Source of the DNA: Congeria kusceri
Taxonomy: Eukaryota; Mollusca; Bivalvia; Myida; Dreissenidae
Direction: 5' to 3'
Length of the DNA: 64,000 nt
Assembly (NCBI GenBank): GCA_027627225.1
Contig: JAPFQT010000359.1
Coordinates: 62,001 to 126,000, forward strand
Shown here: piece after piece, positions 31,741-44,739 of the stretch
Layout of the letters: every line of letters begins with the position of its first letter
How positions within the stretch are numbered: position 1 is the first letter of the stretch
Program-made: the position numbers and the translations under genes
The notes under the pieces: model-generated
What the model was told of the DNA's origin: nothing
The model's database searches: none
The model's input: only the letters and a program-made list of their open reading frames with translations

Positions 31741-32094
31741 CTGGAAGATATGGTGAACATAGAAATCAATGAGTACATACAACCATACAATTTTTATAAA
31801 CTATATTTTACTAATTATGCTATGGTGGTTAATTTTTTTTTGCTGTATGGTTTTGCTTTATGTTTGTTTTTTTCTTTTGAAACACCCCATGTATATTGAC
31901 ATATATGTTAACGTGAATTCTGAATACAATTAGAATTTTGTTATTTTATGTCTACTACTAATGTTCATGCGCCTGCAAATGTGTCATCGATGACCAGTGT
32001 TTATATTATTAAATTAGTTTTGTCAATTGGGTTTTGTCAATTGTTTGAAGAAACAAGGCTATCAGATTTAGCAATGCTTTGTTATTAATTATTC

Positions 32095-32350
32095 GTAATT
32101 CTAACATGATACTCACTACTTTTACTGTAGACAGAGAACAAAATTATAGTTGTTGAACTTCCCAATAAACAACGCCAAAAGTAGTCCCGATTCTGAGCGG
32201 AGCATAGTAAAATATAGTTCTCATTACAATTGCAAAAATATTTGCCAAATCATGTTAGAATCAAAATAATTTTTGCGTTTTCGTTGTTTATCGACCAATA
32301 AACAATTCTTTGTTGTTCCGATGTGTGGCTATTAAACCTCTCAGGATAAC
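32095..32350 (+). mobile_element. Repeat R1, uninterrupted copy
   Basis: This is the most complete R1 copy: ctaacatgatactcactact, then cccaataaacaacgcc, tcccgattctgagcggagca, acaattgcaaaaatatttgc and cgttgtttatcgaccaataa. It serves as the reference for recognising the split copy at 14640-17045. Confidence 0.65.
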
Positions 32351-32379
32351 GACTTCAAGGTTTAATTGGAGATGGGCTC

Positions 32380-34015
32380 TGCTTTGTTAGGGTCTACAAA
32401 ATTCACAGATTGGAGCAATGTCTGGAATATATCTGTTCTCTGCTTAGTCTGTATGCATACAAATCATTTTGCAAAAGGAGAATTGTTCTTTTATACTGTA
32501 CCTTCTGCTAATGTATTCTCTTATTCTGTGAAGTAAGTTGAGGTATCACCAAATAGTTTTAGTCCTGACAAAAAATCAACAAAGGGTAGTATTCAAAATT
32601 GTTGTGCAATTATGAGTTATGGTTCTTGTAAGCTTTACTTACACCTGCTATCGTAAATCATTCTGTGCAGAATTAACAAAATGCCTTTTATCGTTTTTGA
32701 ATTATCCTTTGCACACTCATCAATAAAAGGAAAGTAATTCAATTACCTTACAAGTCAGGTTCTTGCATGCAACACACCCCCCATATGGTGATGGTGATCA
32801 TTTCTGCCAATTTAACTGAAAATCCCAGCATGCATGACAATATTATGCTCTTGACAATTATTTGACCTTTGACCTTAAATAGTGACCTTGAAGTTTAAGC
32901 TACAGACCTGGTTATTAAACGCCACGTGCCGTCTAATAATGATCATCACTTCTGCAAAGTAATTTGAAAATTCTTCCATGCCGGGCAAAATTATACTTTG
33001 GTCAAAGTCAATGACCTTGGACCAAAGGACCTGGTTGTTGCATGCCACATGCTGTCTCATTATGCTTATCATGTCAAGTCATTTGAAAATTCTTCCATGC
33101 TGAACAAACTTATGCTGCGACAGAGTCTATGGTATTAATTCTTTTATTTGACCTTTGACCTTTAAATGTGACCATGACCTCGGGCCTAGTTGTTGCGCAT
33201 GACACACCGTCTTATAATGGTCATCACTTCTGCTAATTTATTTCAAAATCCTTCAAAGTTATTGCCTGGACAAGAATCTTAACATATGTACATTAACTTG
33301 ATCTTTGAACTTTAAGTGCAACCTGGACCTTGGACCAAGGCATCTGATTCTTGCACGCCACACACCGGCGCATAATACAAAAATCCTTCCTTGCTGGATA
33401 ACATTATGCTCTGGCCAGGGTCTACGGCTTAACTTCTTGTATTTGACCCTTGACCTTTAAGTGTGACCTTGACCTTGGACCAAGGGACCTGGTTTTTTCG
33501 CGCGACACACCATCTCACTGCTTAGCACTTCAGCCAAGTTATTTGAAAACCCTTCTCTGCTGGACAAAATTATGCTCCGGACAGTATCTATGGCTTAAAT
33601 TGTTATATTTGACCTTTGAGCTTTAAGTGAGACTTGACCTTGGACCTAGGGAACTGGTTCTTGTGCACGACAAACCGTCGCACCATGCTTAACACTTGGG
33701 CTAATTTATTTCAAATTCTTTCCATGCTGGACTATATTATGCTCCGGACAGGGTCTATGGCTTAAATTCTTATATTTGACCTTTGACCTTTAAGTGTGAC
33801 CTGGAACTTGGACATAGGGACCTGGTTCTTGCGAGTGACACACCGTCTCATTATGTTTAACATTTCTAAGTTATTTGAAAATCCTCCAATGCTGGACAAA
33901 GTTATTGTTCGGACAAGAATCCGAACATACATACACACGTACATATGTACGTACCCATGGACAGGGTAAACACTATTAGCCTAGCCATCATTGATGGTGG
34001 GGGCATAAAAAAGCT
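32380..34015 (+). mobile_element. Array element H5 (copy 1), DR1-like motifs
   Basis: A unique head (tgtatgcatacaaatcattt, then tgagttatggttcttgtaag) is followed by about six monomers of roughly 170 bp. They carry atttgacctttgacctttaa, tgcaccatg- and catgctggac-type blocks. The end is acatacatacacacgtacat, then tggacagggtaaacac and gatggtgggggcataaaaaa. The head and monomers recur in the same order at 44740-45665. No protein is encoded. Confidence 0.75.
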
Positions 34016-34930
34016 GCACGTGATTCTAAAACAATTACATTTATTTTCACTTGTCAAAGAAGATTTTTTCTTTGCGTCAGTAACTCAGCAGCATATCTAT
34101 GAATGTGAAAAGCAGTAAATGTTTTATTGTCAGAAGTTAGTGAAGGAAATTATGTTACATAAATATCCATTTAACCATCTAAAAGGCACTATACATTATA
34201 CCATTTTAATATATTGTTTAATTATCAGAGAGTCTGTATTATCAGAACAGCAATGCTTTCATTCTAGCAAAACATAAGCTTTCTTTTTCAGTAATAATAC
34301 AGACATCATCTTGTACGACTGCACCAATCATAACTGCAATAACAAAGAAATGTCATAGAATAATAGAAACAGATACACTGGTTTAGCTATAATAACTTGA
34401 AAATGAATTTGCTGGATTATTGGGCCATGCCACTGAAGTTGATTGATTCTTAGTATTATATACACCATAACAGGGTAAGGGTCTGCCTAAATCATATTTA
34501 TTACAGATGATTGTCATGCAATAAAGAAAGACCTGATACAACAGTACATTCTCCAAATTACTGAGTTTGTCTACACACAAAAAACATCTAAATCATTTAA
34601 GAATTTAACAGTACATTTTTCTGCATTTCATCGGTGTATAAACTGTCGGGAAAATTTGGGACCAACTGAAGATGCGTCACTAAAACCATGGGATCTGATG
34701 AATGTGAAGTTAACGGAGGCTTACATGTGTGATGTGCATGACTCAAAAGCAAATGAAGTAAACACACTCAATATGTCATCATGTTTTCTTAGATTGGTCA
34801 GGATTAACATAGCAGTATTTTGTGAATTGTGATTTTTAACTACTTGTCGGTTTTCGAAACCTTAACCAAAGCAATTGTATCACAAATTGTGCAAGTGTTG
34901 GATTAGGAGTGCTGTTCAGTGTATATACAG
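34016..34930. other. Stretch without a recognised gene
   Basis: About 0.9 kb of apparently unique AT-rich DNA between two repeats. The open frame at 34383-34580 (minus) has no domain I know. Confidence 0.4.
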
Positions 34931-34934
34931 TAGG

Positions 34935-35820
34935 AAGTTTCACTACAATAGCTCAATTTTAACTGGTATCATGGTGTGGAAACTATATTTCTTTTTTGAT
35001 AACCGTGACCTGGGCTCCACCATCGTCAATTGCAATCCACAGCGAGGTCTCGATATAACATATCTATATCTGAAGTTCCATAACTATATCTCAATGCCTA
35101 TGCAAGTTATTAATCAGAAACTATTAGTTCTATTTGTATTAACAGTGACACTGACCACACCCAAAAAATATTAATCCCAAACTAGCTCTGTATATCAGAT
35201 TTCTACATACACTGTGTTTTTGGGTATTTTTTCACTGTGGGGGGAATGGTGGCGGGGCCCATCAAGAGGGGAATTAAACGGTAAAAGGGGAATTTTCGAG
35301 AATCTGGTAAAACCATATTTTTAATATTATATATTATACTATGTAAGATAAACACGCGTACATTGTTATCATAACATAAATTTTTATCATGCACTTCTTA
35401 TATTTAAATGCATCCAGCTGGGTTTCTTGAACAAATTATGATGTTCACAAAAAGTGCACTATCTTTGCCAATTTTTGTCCGAGTTTGCTCAAATTTGTTT
35501 CTTATAAAGAATATATTCTGAGGGGAACTTTTAGGATAAAAAGGGGAAACATATATACTTGTTTAGGAGGGGAATGGTGCTGAATATCGGCCACAAAATG
35601 ACCCTAAATTAATCACTGATACATGCATGAAGTTTAATTGCAATAACTCATTTTTGACTTTTTGAGCACAAACCATTTGTCTATCTTTAGGAACTGTGAC
35701 CTTGACCCACCCACCATATTTGCAATCTCAAGTGAGGCCTTGATATAAGTTATCGTTGTATGAACTTTCATTACAATAGCTCAACTTGTTCTCAAGTTAT
35801 TGAGCCAAAACCAAAAGTAA
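34935..35820 (+). mobile_element. H2 monomers split by about 430 bp
   Basis: H2-type text at 34935-35195 (ccacagcgaggtctcgatat) resumes at about 35620 (aactgtgaccttgacccacc; caagttattgagcc). The intervening segment (about 35200-35610) has different composition and contains ggggaatggtggcgg and ggggaatggtgctga as direct repeats. It may be an insertion, but I could not define its ends. Confidence 0.45.
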
Positions 35821-37460
35821 AAGCCAGTCCTGCCCACCTGCCCAACAACATACCCCAAACTTATAACCAAATTCTTTCTTGAAACATATATTAATAGTTA
35901 AAAGTAAAGAACATTTTCAGGCAAAAAGTACCACATATCTTTTGAAGACAAATACATGTATGTAAATGTATGATATTTTATTTGTCTCTGAACGGAAAAT
36001 GTCAGATCCGAGAATAAAACAAAAGAGCCGATATGGCCATGGGTTCAATAAGTCATAAAGGCATATAAAAATTAATGATGACCACTGACAGCCGTATTTT
36101 TTTTTAAAATCAAAATGATTTCAGGGTTATGCATGGAACAGTTTTGGAAGGAAAGTTTAGATTTCAAAATGATGTTACTGGTCCTTTATCACTATAGTGC
36201 TTGGTGAAAAGAAACATACAGATTTAAGTCCTTTATATGTTATGCTGATGTACAGGCAATAATAGATAAGATCATCATCCTGTTTTTTGTTTGTTTAATA
36301 AATGAGATAGAGTGAAAAAGTTTGAACCCACATAAACCACGTTATCATAATGAAATATTCCTACTTGCCCAATCACAGCTTTCAGTGAGATGACACCGCA
36401 TAAAAATGAAATATCTGTCTAATTAATTGGTGTTTTTCACCGATAAAACTGTGTGTGTGTGGTCGGTCTTCTTGACAAGCAGATTATCTGGCTTTCATAT
36501 TGAGTGTTATTGTATCCAAATATGGTATTAACTTGGTTAAAGCTTCTTATCGCTAAAGCTCACCCTATTGGCAAATTCGAAGCCACACCTGATTAAACTT
36601 TTCCCTTCCGGCAACCAGGTATTTTCTATTTGATAATTATGGTATTGAATAAATATGTACATCCATATGATATCTGCATTTTCAAACACGATTATTCATA
36701 TTACTAAATATTCCACCTGCATGTTGCGCAACTATGTGTATAACAATTTCTGCCATCAGCTTAAAGTTTAAACCTATTAATTTTAGCTAGATTTTATTTT
36801 ATCGAAAGCCTAAGGCGAGACTTTGTTGATTTCTAGGTTCTTTGATCCGCCAACCCGGTTTTTTCCGAAAAGCAAAAAAAAACAACAAATTTGTAGAATG
36901 TAACCGATATCATAAAATGACCTTGTGAAAAGGTTTCAATATGTTACATGGAATGCAAAAAAAACACTGAAGAAATTATTAAATTTTATGTAACAAGCAT
37001 TTTGATTGTATATCGCTATAAGATTCATATGATCTGCTCCTAGAATCATTGCATTAAAAACACATTTATAATTTTATATCAATATTATAACTAACAAATT
37101 TCATTGGTGTGTATGATATATTCAGTTTGTTTTCACTTTAAAACATGCTGTTATACATATAATATGGCCACTGTGCAGCTATATGTGACATACTGTATTT
37201 AAGTGCGAGTATATTTTAACTGTAGTTTTTATACGATCAACCGTGCCTTTTAATGTTATTATTATTGGTATTTAAATGCATGGTTATCATGCCATGATTA
37301 AGTTAATGTTGTGTAATATGACTTTTCTAAGTAATAATTCATAAAGATTTTTTTATATTTTATGTGAAATTCTAGTCATTAATTAACTCAAGTCTGTGTG
37401 TTCATTTTTTTATTTTTTTTGTTCCCTCTCTTCCAAAAATGTCAGAGAACCAATACATAA
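35821..37460. other. Stretch without a recognised gene
   Basis: AT-rich, mostly unique DNA. A possible left end of an array element (aaagagccgatatggccatg) is near 36022. A fragment of SINE S1 on the minus strand is at 36783-36850 (atcgaaagcctaaggc). No coding feature is supported. Confidence 0.4.
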
Positions 37461-37461
37461 A

Positions 37462-37680
37462 CAACTCTGGCCTAAGGCTTATTGAGACACCATTGAGTCC
37501 ATTCGTTTCCTGTGTAGATCAGTTTTTTTTTTGTCTTTTGAGAAAGACCATTCAAAGGATGGAACTCCTAATCGCAAGACGGCCACCATATCCATTACAC
37601 TCTTGTGACCTCTGCCACTGCCACGGGCCACCATATCCATAACACCCTTGTGACCTCTGCCACTGCCGCGGGCTTTTGTC
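37462..37680 (-). mobile_element. SINE S1 fragment with a 45-bp duplication
   Basis: cctaaggcttattgagacac and cgcaagacggccaccatatc correspond to the S1 tail and head on the minus strand, with the middle altered. The head region is duplicated: gccaccatatccattacact at 37582 and gccaccatatccataacacc at 37627, a 45-bp period. The two opposed open frames here are shadows. Confidence 0.6.
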
Positions 37681-37769
37681 AATCATCATCTAGCGACTGC
37701 AACTTGTCTTAACTATACAACTAAACTAAACACTGACGACCAACTTTGGGAATAAATAGTTTTCAAATG

Positions 37770-39218
37770 GAGAGACCTTGTAACCCAATTGGAATCTGCA
37801 TCCCCGAAACGTGGCTTATTTTTATCACAGGGGCATAAGTTAAACAACCTTGAACAAACCTCTGGGCCTTGCGGTTTCAGGTAAAGATTTGTTAGGTCAT
37901 TTTGCTATTTAAGTCTATATAAACCATGTGACCATTCGGGGTGGCCAGACTTGACCCCAGGGGCATAATTTGAACAATCTTTGGAGAGGACCACTATGCA
38001 ATATTACGTACCAAATATAGGAAAGCTGTGGGCCTTGCGGTTTCAGGTAAAGATTTTTTAAGTCATTTTGCTATTTAAGTCTTAATAAACCATTTGATTC
38101 CCCCCCCCCCAGGCGTGACCAGTTTTGACCCCAGGGGCATAATTTGAACACTCTTTGTAGAGGACCACTATACAATGTTACATAACAAATATGAAACCAC
38201 TAGGCCTTGCGGTTTCAGGAGAAGAATGTTAAAGTCATTTTGTTATATAAGTTTATGTAAAACATGGGACCCCCGGGGCGTGGTCAGTTTTAACCCCAGG
38301 GGCATAATTGCTATTTATTCTATATTAACAACGAGACCCCCGGGGCGTGGCCAGTTTTGACCCCAGGGGCATAATTTGAACAATCTTTGTAGAGGACCAC
38401 TATAGGATGTTACATACCAAAGATGAAACCTCTGGGTCTTGTAGTTTCAGCGGAGAAGAGTTGTAAAGTCATTTTGCTATATATTCTATATAAACCATGT
38501 GACCTCCGGGGCGTGGCCCGTTTTGACTCCAGGGGCATAATTTGAACAAACTTTGTAAAGGACGACTAAAGGATGTTAAATACCAAATATGAAACCTCCG
38601 GGCCTTGCGGTTTCAGAGGAGAAGATTTTAAAAGTTATTTTGCTATATATGCTATATAAACCATGAGACCCCCGGGCGTGGCCAGTTTTGACCCCAGGGG
38701 CATAATTTGAACAATCTTTGTAGAGGACCACTATAGGATGTTACATACCAAATATGAAACCTCTGGGCCTAGTGGTTTCAGAGGAAAATATTTTTAGTCA
38801 TTTCGCTATATATTCTATATAAACCATGTGACCCCCGGGGCGTGGCCAGTTTTGACCCCAGCGGCATAATTTAAACAATCTTTGTAGAGGACCTCTAGAG
38901 GAAGTCACATATCAAATATGAAAGGTCTGAGCCTTGCAGTTTCAAAGAAGAATTTTTAAATTTTCACTTTTTAAATATATTTTTAGCTCTAGTGACCTAA
39001 ATATTCAGCGGGCCGGAAATATTTGAACAACTTTGAAAGTGGTCCACCCAAGGATCATTCCTGTAAAGTTTGATGAAAATCTGCCAAGCGGATTAGGAGG
39101 AGATGTTGTTTGAATGAAGAGTTGACGATGCACACACGCACGCACACACGCAAGCACGACGGACAACGGGCAATCACAAAAGCTCACCATGAGCACCTTG
39201 TGCTCAGGTGAGCTAAAA
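37770..39218 (+). mobile_element. Hairpin-ended array element, family A (copy 2)
   Basis: It begins inside the family A head (gagaccttgtaacccaattg matches 15325 on), so the first 25 or so bases are missing. About seven monomers follow at steps of 164-174 bp, keyed on gaccccaggggcataatttg. The unique tail and a perfect 32-nt hairpin at 39182-39213 precede taaaagg. Monomers are more alike within this copy than between copies. Confidence 0.8.
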
Positions 39219-39629
39219 GGACAATCGGCGTTGAAATTAATATTGAGATGTCATTTTTTTACCCGAAACATAATACAAGATGGACAAGATGATCTGTCTA
39301 CGTGACTTCTCAGACCCCAGCTTGTTTGGTCCTCACTATGGAGACTTCTTTTGGACACAATAAGAAACCTTATCAGACCCAAAATTAATTGGAGATAAAC
39401 TCAAACATTTTTAAGATCTTTACCGTGAATAAACCGATAATACCTTCAATGTTTTCACCGGTGATAAATGAATAACCTAAATGCTAGTAATTTACGTTAC
39501 AGTAATTGTTACATGAATTTGTCAGGCAAATTTAACAATATATCAGTCAGAAAATAATTGCGGAAATGAATGAAAATTATTATATATCAAATGAGTGTAC
39601 ATAGTTATGTTACATAATATACTATACGT
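39219..39629. other. AT-rich spacer
   Basis: No gene or known repeat is recognised between the family A element and the large palindrome. An 8-bp palindrome tcaccggtga lies near 39459. Confidence 0.35.
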
Positions 39630-42430
39630 CTCAGAAGTTTTGCAAATATTGTATTCATGCTACGCTATAAAGTAAAAGTAACATTTTGACGTATTACGAT
39701 ACTTCTTTCACCACATTTGATTTACAGAAAAATGTTAATTTTTGTTTTTAATTGAATAACATCTTACGGAGAAGTTAATAGAAAGGTGCAAAATTATAAA
39801 TAATTCTTTAAAAAACGCAACCGCAATTCAAATATAAATTAACATGCACAGTAAGTATATAAATATAAATTTTCTCCATTTATTGAAATTCGTGGGTTTA
39901 TGATTCTCCGGACGCTAATTGATGAATGTATATTAGCATAGCTCTACCACGCGCTATTTTAAGAATGATGCACCCTTTATCTCGAGTGTGTTGAATACGC
40001 TGGAATAGACCATTTCATACAGATCTTCGCTGAATATCTACGTATGGCTCCGAAATTTTAAGAGCGCAATTGCTTTTTATAGAGCGTGCAGCTGATGTAG
40101 GTTAAACAAAATAATGATTTCATTATGTGAATAAATATTACATTAACTTCATAACAAACAATGAGTAAAATTGTTCAGAATTATGTTCAGTTCTAGAGTG
40201 TAAGTCGAAGATATGTTTATAACTTTATTTTAACCGCTTATGCAAACAATTATGGATATTTTAATCCAACAAAATATGCAACAGTTATTGGTGAACATCA
40301 AACCATTGTTGTAAGTTTGCATTCCATGAAATTATAAAATTTGCCAAATGTTATTTTCCCGCCGCATAAAATTATCGCAAGAAATCTAGGTCAGAAGTGA
40401 TGTTAGACAGCTATGCTGAAAAAATACAGTTTTAAGAAATGATCACAATTTTCAGAAGGAAAACAACACTATTAATAAAGCAGGCAAATGACACTCATGA
40501 TAGCAAAATAATTATTTGATGTTATGTGTAATTTAAGAACACTCATCAAATGACACTGTGCAATAAAAGTTTGTAATGCACAACAGTATAATCAGAGAAA
40601 TTATTCCATTATTTTCATTAAAGGCACTTACAAGACGTTGCAAGATCGTGAATACATTTTAGAATCAATTTCTATCAGACAGATACATAAAACGAGAGTA
40701 ACTGTTGTCTCAGGATAGCGCGCTCCACTATTTAACTGCATTGTCAGAGTTATGGGCCTTTATCAATACAAAAAAGGGCATAATTCTGCTAAAATGCTGG
40801 TCACAGTTATGTGCCTTGGCCAATGATCTTACACAATCACCCCGAAGACATACTCAAAGTTTCAATTGAATATCTGTAGTAGTTATAGAGATATGTACTT
40901 GCTGCACGCAAACCTTAAACTGAATTTTCTTTTGCATGCAAACCTAAACCTGACATTTCTTAGTACAAAAAGGGGCATAATTCTGCTGGTCACAGCTATG
41001 GGTCTCGGTCAGTGACCTTATATAATGACCCTAAAGGCACGTGTGAAGTTTCAATTGGATATCTGTAGAAGATATAGAGATATGGAGTTGTTGCACGCAA
41101 ACTTTAACCTGATTTTTGTAAGTACAAAAAGAAGCATAATTCTGCTCAATTGCAGGCCAGAGTTATGGGCCTTGGTCAGTTACCTCATATAATGACCCCG
41201 AAGACATGTGTGAAGTTTCAATTTAATATCTGTAGTAGTTACAGAAATATGGACTTGTTGCACGCAAACCTTAACCAGAGCATTACAGTGACGCCGACGA
41301 ACGGGTGAGTAGTATAGCTCGAACTATTCGGTAAAAAGTCGAGCTAAAAATGAATTTGGAATGAAACTACAAGTCAATTTTTTATCAGAAAAATAGTAAT
41401 TTAAGAAATTTGTTTTCATGTTATGTTTACATTTTCAACAAGGTGAAACTAAACAAAGTTCCTCATGGTTTATTGAGACTATCATGCAGCTTGCCAAAAC
41501 TTAACGATGAATATTCAGACTTAATCTGTTACTCCACTATTTACAGTATGTAAATAACAGGTTTGTTTATGAACTGTTTTACTTGGAGGATGAGTGTTTT
41601 ATATAATACAATATCCAACTAACAGAATATTTCAGTATGTATGTAGGTTATATCCCACATAAACAAGACAGTGTTAATTGTTTGTTCTGAATTAAGCCAT
41701 TTTTCGGCGTAGCTGTCTAAGATCACTTATGACCTTGATTTCTTGCGATAATTATGCAGCGGGAAAATTGAATGCCAATAGAATTTGGCAAATTTTCTAT
41801 TTTTAGGGATTGCAAACTTACAATGGTTTAATGTATACCAATAACTGTTGCATAATTATGGGGATTAAAATGTACATGATTTTTTACATAAGCGGTTAAA
41901 ATAAAGTTATAATAATATCTTCGACACTCTAGAACTGAACATATTTTCTCATTGTATGTCAAGATCAGAATATCATATTCGTTCTCAGAGTTAATCCACT
42001 GTTTTGTTTAGCCTTGCGGCACGCTCTATAAATAACAATTAATTCTAGCGAGTTCAAAACACTCACGATCATTCTAAAAATAGCGAGTTTAACTGCCGGT
42101 GTATAGCTTTTATAATATACATGCATCAATTAGCGTCCAGAGAATCATAAGAGCTAATATTTCAATAAATGGGGAATTTATGTTAATAAACTAACTGTTC
42201 TTGTTAATTTAAAATTGAATGGCGGTTGCCTTCTATTAAGAATTAAACAGAATTGCACATTTCTATCAACTTCTCCAGTAGATGTTAATGAACCTATAAA
42301 AAGATATCTTTCCATATGGTGAAATAAGTAACGGAATTTGTCGAACTGTTATTCATGTTACTTTTACTACATTTTCGTAGCATTCATACATTATTTGCAA
42401 TACCAATTATACACAGAAACCCTCGATACA
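39630..42430. mobile_element. Large imperfect palindrome or foldback element
   Basis: The left arm (about 39630-40435) and right arm (about 41690-42430) are reverse complements over some 700-800 bp. Matching words include ggacgctaattgatg (39912) with catcaattagcgtcc (42124), ttttaaccgcttatg (40229) with cataagcggttaaaa (41887), and atcgcaagaaatctaggtca (40374) with tgaccttgatttcttgcgat (41730). Small indels are scattered throughout. The 1.25-kb spacer holds an H4 array element. It may be a foldback transposon with long inverted ends, or two inverted copies of one repeat. No protein is encoded. Confidence 0.75.
40690..41345 (+). mobile_element. Array element H4 (copy 2)
   Basis: It runs from ctgtctcaggatagcgcgct to agtcgagctaaaaatg. 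The end forms a hairpin tagctcga/tcgagcta and then AAA. Monomers contain gaagacatgtgtgaagtttc and tctgtagtagttatagagat. It has about three monomers, compared with about four in the copy at 30348-31358. It lies in the spacer between the palindrome arms. Confidence 0.75.
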
Positions 42431-42659
42431 TCATGTTCCTACCGAATATAATTTTAAATCACCGGCAATAGTCTAATGAAATTTTATGTTTGTGTTATTA
42501 AAAAATGCAAGTCATTATTATTTCACATGCGCTGAATGTTCCAAAAAGATTGCGTTTCATAAGGATACACAGTAAATGATTAACGGACTTGGAAATGTTT
42601 ATGTATTATGCATAGATAAAGATGAAGGTAGGTTATATTACTTATAGGTAATGAGTATC

Positions 42660-43312
42660 AGAAGCTAAAGGACACTGATATGCTATATAAGGGGAAAAGG
42701 CCCCACTCTCTTGCAGACATGATTTGTTAACCAATCAAAGTAGTTCAAAGTATTTTGGTAAAGAACCATCTAAGGAATATTTCTGTGAAATTATTTATAA
42801 ATCCAAGCAGAGGCTTCTGAAATGAAGATTTTAACTGTTTAAAATATTCCCATATAAGGAAAAATGGACCCGCCCCCTAGCAGCCATGTTTTTCAACGGA
42901 GCGGAACCATTTGAGCAACATTGCTAAAGGACTACCCAATGATCGTGTCTGTGTTAGTAATTTGAAATTCAACCGGTGATTTCTGACAAGATTTAAAAAA
43001 AAATTGATATAACAATGTAAGGAAAAAAGGCCCCACCTAGCGACAATGTTTTTCAACAGAGCGAAACCATTTGAGCAACTTTGGTAGAGGACTACCCAAG
43101 TATCATTTCTGTGAAATTTTTTGAAAATCTATCTAGGGGTTTAGAAGTAGATGTTTATAGCTCTGACAGCCATCTTGTGCAGCTATCTTGTGACCGGACC
43201 AATTGAGCAACTTCAGTAGAGGACCACCCAAGGAACATTTATGTTTAGTTTTATCAAAGTTGACCTACTGGTTTAAACGAAAAGTTTACGCATGGGCGCA
43301 CGCATGAGGCCG
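42660..43312 (+). mobile_element. Array element H3 fragment
   Basis: Monomers show gctatataaggggaaaaggc, cccctagcagccatgttttt and gactacccaatgatc-type blocks. The right side contains gcatgggcgcacgcatgagg. The terminal hairpin is not clear. The element joins another repeat at about 43305. Confidence 0.55.
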
Positions 43313-43362
43313 TCCTTAAAAAAATTTTTGTTTGCGGTAACGCGACTGACTCACAAAATTGG

Positions 43363-43712
43363 TGTGTATGTGTATTTCAAAGTTTATGATGTCCTTCCGT
43401 GCCTGAGGCTGCATAATGTGAGGACCCGGAGTGTGTCCCAGCACTCCTACCTAATTAACTTACTGGAGACTCACGAAAGTTGGGATGAATTTTGAATCAT
43501 AGCTGCAATTTCCAGCCATTTATTTTTTACTGAAAGATATTTTAATTTTGGTGTGGTCTTGTGCTTTGGGGGGAAACCGGAGTACCTCGAGGAAACCCCA
43601 CCTGTCCGGTATGGTGACTACCAACCAAACTCACATGCGCCGAGAGTGGAAAGCGAACCCGGGGCGCCTAGGTGAGAAGCGAGTGTACCAACCACTGCGC
43701 TAGCCAGACAGC
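43363..43712 (-). mobile_element. 350-bp tRNA-derived SINE S3 with 13-bp target duplication
   Basis: The flanks ctcacaaaattgg (43350-43362) and ctcacgaaattgg (43713-43725) differ by one base and mark the insertion. On the minus strand the head is GGCTAGCGCAGTGGTTGGTA with B-box GGGTTCGC. The body holds TACCGGACAGGTGGGGTTTC and GAGGTACTCCGGTTTCCCCC, a GGTTTCCTC-type motif seen in repeats of many animals. The host sequence is also present uninterrupted on the other strand at 55640-55700. Coding potential is nil. Confidence 0.85.
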
Positions 43713-43725
43713 CTCACGAAATTGG

Positions 43726-44250
43726 GCCCAACTCACAAGTTTTTATAGGCGTCTGTGAAGCAAATTGGTTTTCTTTTTGAAACCAGTGGCTATATAAGAT
43801 GACCTAGTAAGAAGAATTCAGACAGTTTAAATAAAGTTGGCTGCAATTATTAATTCCAGTATGCGAAAGCATTCACAGGTGGTGGATTTGAACCATGAAA
43901 AACATTTAGCATTTATACCTACAGTATCAGTACATGTAACATATTTTACTCGTTAAGTCTTAGGCTATATTAATCAGGTGTCTCTAACTTATCTCTGCTA
44001 TGTTTCCAAAGTTTTACGAACAGCTTTTCGTTCAACATGCTAAGTAATATTTATACCATGTCCTCCGCATAGGCATAAAATCACTGATCGAGCGATTTTT
44101 TTGTGGACGGCTTTGGCGGATGCGCTTTGCAGATACAGACTGGGGTCATATGGAAATGGTTACTGTTTTCAACTTGTTTGATTTTTTGCAGATTTTGATT
44201 CGTGCAATGCATATGCGGATACTGACATTTGGAAAAACTGTGACCTTATA
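43726..44250. other. Stretch without a recognised gene
   Basis: Mixed unique DNA. The frame at 44120-44335 runs into the array head at 44255 and has no domain. Confidence 0.35.
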
Positions 44251-44254
44251 TGAA

Positions 44255-44590
44255 GCGGGCCACAAGGGGGCCAAAATGGGCCTGGGTCGCTCACCTGAGG
44301 TTAATAAATCAGTATGGCTTGTGAAAGTATTCTAGCATGTTCAGTGATGTCTGAAGTAAACCATTGAAACCTTTAATTAACAAAAATGGATGACAACAAG
44401 TGACCAATGACGGATTGTTTGATTGGCAACTCAAAATAGTTTGAAGAAATTTGGTACCTGGTCACCCAAAGAACATTTTTGTTAAATTTTGAAATCCTGC
44501 AAGTGGTTTCAGATAAGAAAATGTTCAAACTTTTCAATATAGACATACAAAGAAACTGATACACCCCATTGGACAACCACTGACCAAAAA
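44255..44590 (+). mobile_element. Truncated array element with intact left end
   Basis: The left end gcgggccacaagggggccaa, then gggcctgggtcgctcacctg matches the left ends of families A, B and H3. About two monomers follow (gtcacccaaagaacattttt) and then the copy stops without a hairpin. Confidence 0.6.
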
Positions 44591-44739
44591 AGCTTACCTA
44601 AGCTTAGTACTGATCATTAATGCCATTACGGAGAAGACAAGCAAAGTTATGACTGTATAACTTCCGGTTTCTTTTTGGTTTAATTCCTTAGAATGTGAAT
44701 GATAATAAAACTAGAAATGTATCCACAGACCTGGATACC

